DNA of 20,389 nucleotides from Acholeplasmataceae bacterium (lineage in GTDB: Bacteria > Bacillota_I > Bacilli_A > Acholeplasmatales > Acholeplasmataceae): the NCBI GenBank assembly GCA_016934175.1, contig JAFGTI010000023.1, positions 1-20,389 on the forward strand, written 5' to 3'. Positions 15,837 through 20,389 of the stretch are shown here, piece after piece. Under the pieces are notes generated by a model. The model was not told the origin of the DNA and did no database searches. It saw only the letters and a list, made by a program, of their open reading frames with translations. Position 1 is the stretch's first letter. Every line of letters starts with the position of its first letter. The translations under genes were made by a program, and so were the position numbers.

Positions 15837-16769
15837 ATGGCTGAGAAAAAGAAAAAAAAGAAGCTTACAAAAGAAGATAATAAAATAGCATATCTACTCC
15901 TAAGCCCGTGGTTAATCGGTAGTGTAATTTTTGTTCTTTATCCAATAGTAAGTATAATCTATATGACATTTAATAATGTATATAGCGATGTAAGAGGTTG
16001 GAACTATGATCTTGTTGGCTTGAATAATTATGTCTACGCATTCACAAATCCACTATTTTATCAAGCAGCGCTTAGTTTCATAACAGTTGTTTTAACATAT
16101 TTACCAGTAATCTTGATAGCATCGTTACTCATAGCAAGATTACTCATCACAGATATTAAAGGTAAGTCGTTCTTTAGAGTTGTATTTTTCTTACCCGTAT
16201 TAATACTTTCTGATAGTATCATGGGAATGCTAAATGAGTCAGAAGTAACTGGGTCACTTTTAATGGACGGAAGCGAAAACTTCATACTTGTAATGATTAA
16301 TAGTTACTCACCTTTTATTTCAGAATTATTAAGTAGGATATTTTCTAATCTTATTTCGATATTATGGTTTACAGGTATACCAATTATCTTATTCATAAAC
16401 GCACTACAAAAAATAGATACTTCAACATACGAAGCAGCAAAAGTTGATGGTGCAACTCCGTGGCAAACGCTTTGGAAAATCACATTACCTAGTATGAAAT
16501 CAACTGCAATTGTTATTTCAGTCTTTAGTTTAGTGCAACTGGGAACTTTTAGATTGAACCCGTTATACGAATTATTAGAATCACCTTTGAGCGGCGGAGT
16601 TAACAATGTTGGTTTAAGTGCAACATATGCATTTACTTATTCGCTTATTATCTTTGTTTTTATTGGATTAATTGCTTTCATTTTACGCGAGAAGAAGGAA
16701 AAAACAGATAATGTGTATAGGCATTCAATGGCTGTCACAAGACAGAAGGAGGATGTAGAAAATGACTGA
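15837..16769 (+). CDS. Sugar ABC transporter permease, MalF/UgpA type (pair 2)
   Basis: 310 residues, six predicted helices. A very basic N-terminus (MAEKKKKKKLTKEDNK) lies in the cytosol, then AYLLLSPWLIGSVIFVLYPI forms helix 1, the usual MalF-type start. The EAA loop at 199-218 is canonical: EAAKVDGATPWQTLWKITLP. The gene starts 1 nt after the DUF5696-like gene and overlaps its partner by 8 nt. It is clearly distinct from the first MalF-type permease of the locus. Confidence 0.9.
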   Translation: MAEKKKKKKLTKEDNKIAYLLLSPWLIGSVIFVLYPIVSIIYMTFNNVYSDVRGWNYDLVGLNNYVYAFTNPLFYQAALSFITVVLTYLPVILIASLLIARLLITDIKGKSFFRVVFFLPVLILSDSIMGMLNESEVTGSLLMDGSENFILVMINSYSPFISELLSRIFSNLISILWFTGIPIILFINALQKIDTSTYEAAKVDGATPWQTLWKITLPSMKSTAIVISVFSLVQLGTFRLNPLYELLESPLSGGVNNVGLSATYAFTYSLIIFVFIGLIAFILREKKEKTDNVYRHSMAVTRQKEDVEND

Positions 16770-17676
16770 GTTATTAAACAAAACACTGCTCAAGATTAAA
16801 AAAATAAATTATTCACATTTGTTTATTTACTTGTTACTTGCAGCATTATCATTTATCTTCTTATTGCCTATCATTAAAATGATTTCAACGACTTTTATGT
16901 CACAGAGTGATTTACTTAACCCAGAAGTGACATGGATTCCAAAAGATTTTACATTGAATAATATTCTTGTTGCTATTAGAGTTATGGATTATGCAAAATC
17001 GTTATTGACTTCTATACTGTATATCGGAGTACTAGCGCTTCTTCAAACAATTATTACAGGGTTAACTGGATTTGCATTTGTTAGGTATAATTTCAAGTTT
17101 AAAAAAGCATTATATGCTTTAATAGTGATCACATTTGTTGTGCCGATTCAACTGTTCCTGATTCAAAGAGAAATAACATTTGTTGCTTTCACTGATTTAA
17201 CAAGTATTAGAATGATTGGTACAATAAGACCGCAATTGTTGTTTGCAATATTAGGTCAAGGAGTGAATTCTAGCATCATTATACTTATATTTATTAACTT
17301 CTTTAAAAAGGTACCCTTTGATTTATTTGAAGCAGCAGCCATTGATGGTGCAAGTGCTTTACAAACTTTTTGGCATGTGACCTTGAAGATTTCATTATCG
17401 ACAGCTATGGTTGCATTTATGTTCTCGTTTGTTTGGCATTGGAATGATACACTGATTACAAGTTCATTTCTAGGAGATAATATTAAATTATTGAATCATC
17501 AATTAGGATTATTTGATGCATTGTTCGGCAACCGTGGTGGTAATGAAAATAGTATTAATGAAGCATATAAAATGGCAGCGACATTAATAACAATGGCACC
17601 AATATTAATTTTGTATTTCATTACGCAAAAACAATTTGTTCAGGGTATTGAAAGTAGTGGTCTTACTGGTCAATAG
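16762..17676 (+). CDS. Sugar ABC transporter permease, MalG/UgpE type (pair 2), with an unusual EAA loop
   Basis: 304 residues, six predicted helices. The EAA loop at 190-210 reads EAAAIDGASALQTFWHVTLK, so the normally conserved Pro at its end is Lys; the rest is intact. The late segment FSFVWHWNDTLI is typical of MalG-type subunits. ATG 16762 follows AAGGAGGAT at 16746-16754 and overlaps the partner gene by 8 nt. It is followed after 10 nt by the GH16 gene, whose ribosome binding site overlaps this stop codon. It is likely functional despite the Pro change, because family members vary there. Confidence 0.88.
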   Translation: MTELLNKTLLKIKKINYSHLFIYLLLAALSFIFLLPIIKMISTTFMSQSDLLNPEVTWIPKDFTLNNILVAIRVMDYAKSLLTSILYIGVLALLQTIITGLTGFAFVRYNFKFKKALYALIVITFVVPIQLFLIQREITFVAFTDLTSIRMIGTIRPQLLFAILGQGVNSSIIILIFINFFKKVPFDLFEAAAIDGASALQTFWHVTLKISLSTAMVAFMFSFVWHWNDTLITSSFLGDNIKLLNHQLGLFDALFGNRGGNENSINEAYKMAATLITMAPILILYFITQKQFVQGIESSGLTGQ

Positions 17677-17686
17677 GAGGTTTAAA

Positions 17687-18586
17687 ATGAAAAAAATATT
17701 ACTAATTTTTATTGTATTTGCGCTAGCTTTTGTATTAATTGCGTGTGAAGATAAAGAGACAAATACAGGTAATACAGGTACAGGAGTCGTTCCTATACCA
17801 GACGATACTTTCTGCAAGGATATTAATAGTGATTATAACTATGAGACCCTTGATTATCAACTCGTATGGTCTGATGAGTTTAATGGAGATGAACTAAATA
17901 TGTCAAATTGGAAACATGAGATTGGTGGATCTGGCTGGGGAAATAATGAACTTCAATATTATACCGATAGATCTGATAACTCGTATGTACAAAATGGTTC
18001 TTTATTCATTAAGCTTATTAAGGAAAGCTATGAAGATAACAATTATACTAGTGCAAGACTTGTATCAAAAGATTTACAAGATTTCAAATATGGTAAATTT
18101 GAAATCAGCGCAAAATTGCCTAGAGGAAAAGGGACATGGCCAGCGATTTGGATGATGCCAACTTCAAGCTATTATGGTGTTTGGCCGAATAGTGGTGAAA
18201 TCGATATTATGGAACATGTTGGATATGATTTTGGTAATGTTCATCATTCAATCCATACAGAATTTTTTAATCATCCATTAAACACCCAAAAATCGGGTAG
18301 CGATTACTATGAGAATTTAGATACTATTTTCCATAAATATTCATTGGAGTGGTTACCTGATAAATTGATGTTTTATGTTGATGACCAGATAAAGTTTACT
18401 TATGATGTTAATGCTTATGACTGTGTCAAAAAAGGACATTGGCCATTCGATAAAGATTTTTTCGTAATCTTGAACTTAGCATTTGGAGGTTTTTGGGGAG
18501 GAGCTCAAGGGATTGACTCTTCACTAACAGAAGCAACTTTTGAGATAGATTATGTACGTGTCTATCAAGACGATTCATTTAATTAG
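17687..18586 (+). CDS. GH16 endo-beta-1,3-glucanase (laminarinase) lipoprotein
   Basis: Surface enzyme that hydrolyses internal beta-1,3 bonds of laminarin-type or mixed-linkage glucan. The signal peptide ends in VLIAC with Cys20 lipidated. A short Thr/Gly/Asn linker (TNTGNTGTG, coded by repeated ACAGGT units) leads to the catalytic domain (about 58-295). Residues YQLVWSDEFNG (57-67) start the GH16 jelly roll. The active site GEIDIMEHVG (170-179) has Glu171 nucleophile, Asp173 and Glu176 acid/base; the ExDxxE form with Met is the laminarinase type rather than the ExDxE form of lichenases. WPAIWMMP and the final EIDYVRVYQ strand are also family marks. No CBM is attached. The start is ATG 17687, with AGGAGG at 17675-17680 overlapping the upstream stop codon; a TTG at 17636 would extend the protein wrongly. 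It makes oligosaccharides for the importer. Confidence 0.93.
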   Translation: MKKILLIFIVFALAFVLIACEDKETNTGNTGTGVVPIPDDTFCKDINSDYNYETLDYQLVWSDEFNGDELNMSNWKHEIGGSGWGNNELQYYTDRSDNSYVQNGSLFIKLIKESYEDNNYTSARLVSKDLQDFKYGKFEISAKLPRGKGTWPAIWMMPTSSYYGVWPNSGEIDIMEHVGYDFGNVHHSIHTEFFNHPLNTQKSGSDYYENLDTIFHKYSLEWLPDKLMFYVDDQIKFTYDVNAYDCVKKGHWPFDKDFFVILNLAFGGFWGGAQGIDSSLTEATFEIDYVRVYQDDSFN

Positions 18587-18604
18587 AAATAGCGGAGGAT
18601 TAAT

Positions 18605-19288
18605 ATGGTCAAAAAAATTCTTTTTGTTATTGTAATGTTGATCGCAACTTTTTTCGTTATTGTTAGTACAATGTACAAGCAAACATTACAAAACATTGAG
18701 ACCGTTATTAATCAAGCTATTGATACTGAGGATTATAGTGGAATACTTGCATATAATGATTATTACTATGATAATCCAATGTACTATTTAAAAAATGATG
18801 ATGTTATCGTAAGTGTCCACAATTCATATGATCAGGATGTTCAGTCGCTTACTTTTATCATAATAGATAAAAATAAAATTAATGGTGATCAATCAGAATT
18901 AAAAATCACATGTAATGAAGAGTTTTTGTATACTGATATATTTTCATCTTATGAAAAAGGAAATATTTCAGTGATTACATTAACTAAAAATGGAATTGAT
19001 GATTATTCATTGAATAATGAATGCAGTATTGAACTGTTTGAAAATGTTAGTATTAAATTGAGCGATGGAACTGAAGTCTTTAGTGTTTCAAATCAAATTG
19101 GATTTATCAATGATACTGACATTATTAATACAGGAACTATAGGATATTCAGAAGATGATTTATTTCATCTTCAATATCCAGATGGGTTTATAAAACCGAT
19201 GATTTTACCCATATTGATATTATGGTTATCAGTCATGGCACTGGTATACATATATATAAGATTAAAAAATAAAAAAAAGGAGAAATAG
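18605..19288 (+). CDS. Two-helix membrane protein of unknown function
   Basis: I do not recognise a family. 227 residues: an N-terminal hydrophobic segment (4-21), an extracellular domain of about 175 residues rich in beta-strand pattern and in Asp, Asn and Tyr, then a second helix (198-218) and a strongly basic cytosolic tail (RLKNKKKEK). The outside domain has two Cys (103 and 140). It lies between two lipoprotein genes for glucan attack, 18 nt after GH16 and 1 nt before the CBM lipoprotein. GCGGAGGAT (18592-18600) is a strong ribosome binding site. A role in anchoring, assembly or sensing of the surface glucan proteins is possible by position only. The inward positive tail supports the topology. 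Confidence 0.7.
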   Translation: MVKKILFVIVMLIATFFVIVSTMYKQTLQNIETVINQAIDTEDYSGILAYNDYYYDNPMYYLKNDDVIVSVHNSYDQDVQSLTFIIIDKNKINGDQSELKITCNEEFLYTDIFSSYEKGNISVITLTKNGIDDYSLNNECSIELFENVSIKLSDGTEVFSVSNQIGFINDTDIINTGTIGYSEDDLFHLQYPDGFIKPMILPILILWLSVMALVYIYIRLKNKKKEK

Positions 19289-19289
19289 A

Positions 19290-20389
19290 ATGAAAAAGTT
19301 TTTAGGTTTAATGTTTATTGCAATGGCTGCTTTTGCTCTGGTTGGTTGTAATGATACTCCAGTAGAAGTAGAGAATTCGTTACCTGTTTTAGCTGGTATA
19401 CAAAGTGAGGTAACTGTACAAGTTGGCGATACTTTTGATCCAAGAAGTGGTGTAACAGCGATGGATGAAGAAGATGGTGACATTACTTCAAGTATCACTA
19501 TTACAGGGTTAGATTGTTTAGCTTTAGACACAAATAATGTGGTTCAAGCAAGTGCTGGAGGAGCGTCATGTCTTCTAGTATACAAAATTGAAGATACTGC
19601 TGGAGGAAAAGCTCAAAAGAACTCAACTGTAACAGTTGAAGTTGTCACAGATTCAGCTACAAATCTATTAGTAAATGGTGATTTTGAATTGGGTTCTAAT
19701 GCGTGGGCAAACACAGATTTATCATTAGTTGACCTTCACAATGGTGCTGCAGGTTCAGCGTTAGTTAATGCTGGTGTTTTAGAAATCACTGTAACTACAC
19801 CATCATGGGACGGAGGATCAGCTCCACGTGTCAATCAAGAAGGATTAGATTTTGTTAAGGGAAACACATACGAAGTTTCTTTTGATGCAAAAGCTAGTGA
19901 AGCAGCTAAAATGATGTCACAAGTTGGAGTACTACTTTCTGCTTCTCCATGGTTTACAGAATACTACTATAATGCAGATGGCGATGGTGCTTTAAAATTT
20001 GATTTGACTACTGCATGGCAAACATTCACGTATAAATTTACTGTAGTTGAAGACACAACAGATAATGGTACGATTACATTTGAGTATGGCGCTAATGCAG
20101 ATGCTACAGCACCTATTACGTTCTATTTAGATAATGTAGTTATTAAAGAAGCAACTCCAGATCCAGATGATGATGCACCAGTATTCAGCGGACTAACTGC
20201 TGTGACTGTTGGTTTAGCTGATGGATTTGATCCTCTTGATGGTGTTTCATTCTACGATGTCGATACAACTTTAACAAATGATGATATCGTTATTACACAT
20301 GATGGTGGAACAAATGTAACTTTAGAAACAGATGGAACTTATTCATTTAGTGAAATTGGAGAATACGTATTTACTTATGAATTAACAGA
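19290..20389 (+). CDS. Lipoprotein with Ig-like and CBM4/9-like domains, C-terminus outside the window
   Basis: Open to the right edge: 366 residues seen, no stop codon, so the protein continues. The signal peptide ends in ALVGC with Cys20 as lipid site. About 31-118 is an Ig-like module of the DUF5011/cell-wall-binding type (VTVQVGDTFDPRSGVTAMDE, EDGDITSSI). About 124-287 is a CBM4/9 (CenC-like) module: NLLVNGDFELGSNAW, FVKGNTYEVSFDAKA, TAWQTFTYKF and ITFYLDNVVIKE. A second Ig-like module starts at about 296 (APVFSGLTAVTVGLADGFDP). CBM4 modules are found with laminarinases, so a missing C-terminal GH16 or another glucanase is plausible. ATG 19290 has AAGGAGA (19277-19283) upstream and is 1 nt after the previous stop. 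Domain calls are good; the activity is unknown. Confidence 0.85.
   Translation, partial: MKKFLGLMFIAMAAFALVGCNDTPVEVENSLPVLAGIQSEVTVQVGDTFDPRSGVTAMDEEDGDITSSITITGLDCLALDTNNVVQASAGGASCLLVYKIEDTAGGKAQKNSTVTVEVVTDSATNLLVNGDFELGSNAWANTDLSLVDLHNGAAGSALVNAGVLEITVTTPSWDGGSAPRVNQEGLDFVKGNTYEVSFDAKASEAAKMMSQVGVLLSASPWFTEYYYNADGDGALKFDLTTAWQTFTYKFTVVEDTTDNGTITFEYGANADATAPITFYLDNVVIKEATPDPDDDAPVFSGLTAVTVGLADGFDPLDGVSFYDVDTTLTNDDIVITHDGGTNVTLETDGTYSFSEIGEYVFTYELT

Noticed and set aside
16304..16606. Minus-strand 100-codon frame inside a permease gene
   Set aside because: Antisense shadow of a gene with an intact EAA loop; no independent evidence for expression.
19262..19531. Minus-strand 89-codon frame over the start of the CBM lipoprotein
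   Set aside because: Antisense to a lipoprotein start with strong ribosome binding site and lipobox.
1..20389. CRISPR array, tRNA, rRNA, transposase, phage or defence genes
   Set aside because: I found no regularly spaced repeats, cloverleaf genes or mobile-element proteins on either strand; all supported genes fit carbohydrate use.

Overview
The window is an AT-rich, low-GC stretch of about 20.4 kb. Every supported gene lies on the + strand. They form what looks like one glucan-utilisation locus: a regulator tail, a cytosolic sugar phosphorylase, a large ABC import system and surface laminarinase-type proteins. Trp is encoded by TGG and several genes stop at TGA (3755-3757, 15833-15835, 16767-16769), so the standard bacterial code is used. 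Surface proteins are lipoproteins with Gram-positive-style lipoboxes, and strong AGGAGG-type ribosome binding sites are common. This fits a low-GC Bacillota or Mollicutes-like lineage that keeps TGA as stop, such as the Acholeplasma, Izemoplasma or Haloplasma groups. That assignment is inference from composition, gene style and the known occurrence of beta-1,3-glucan phosphorylases in Acholeplasma.

Layout: 1-168 is the C-terminal end of a LacI/GalR repressor. A good sigma-A promoter (187-215) follows, overlapped by one cre/LacI-type operator and followed by a second at about +10. Next comes an unusually long (about 420 nt) leader without a clear gene. 641-3757 encodes a 1038-residue inverting glycoside phosphorylase, probably acting on beta-1,3-glucan. 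A 177-bp gap holding a hairpin and a perfect 12-bp palindrome separates it from a tightly packed run of genes, 3935 to beyond the right edge. These are an MsmX/UgpC-type ATPase, a lipoprotein solute-binding protein, a giant membrane-anchored solute-binding protein with extra N-terminal domains, a MalF/MalG-type permease pair, an NHL-propeller/TPR/Yip1-like membrane protein, a DUF5696-like protein with a glycosidase-like architecture, a second permease pair, a GH16 laminarinase lipoprotein, a two-TM protein of unknown function, and a lipoprotein with Ig-like and CBM4/9-like domains that runs off the window.

Proposed joint function (inference): surface GH16 and the CBM lipoprotein bind and cut laminarin-type beta-glucan. 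The solute-binding proteins and four permease subunits, powered by the single ATPase, import the oligosaccharides. The cytosolic phosphorylase then cuts them with phosphate to glucose-1-phosphate. The LacI repressor and CcpA-type control at the promoter would link expression to substrate and carbon status. The least understood part, and the best candidate for an undescribed system, is the importer block 5024-17676: two solute-binding proteins, two permease pairs, a propeller-Yip1 protein and a DUF5696 protein served by one ATPase.
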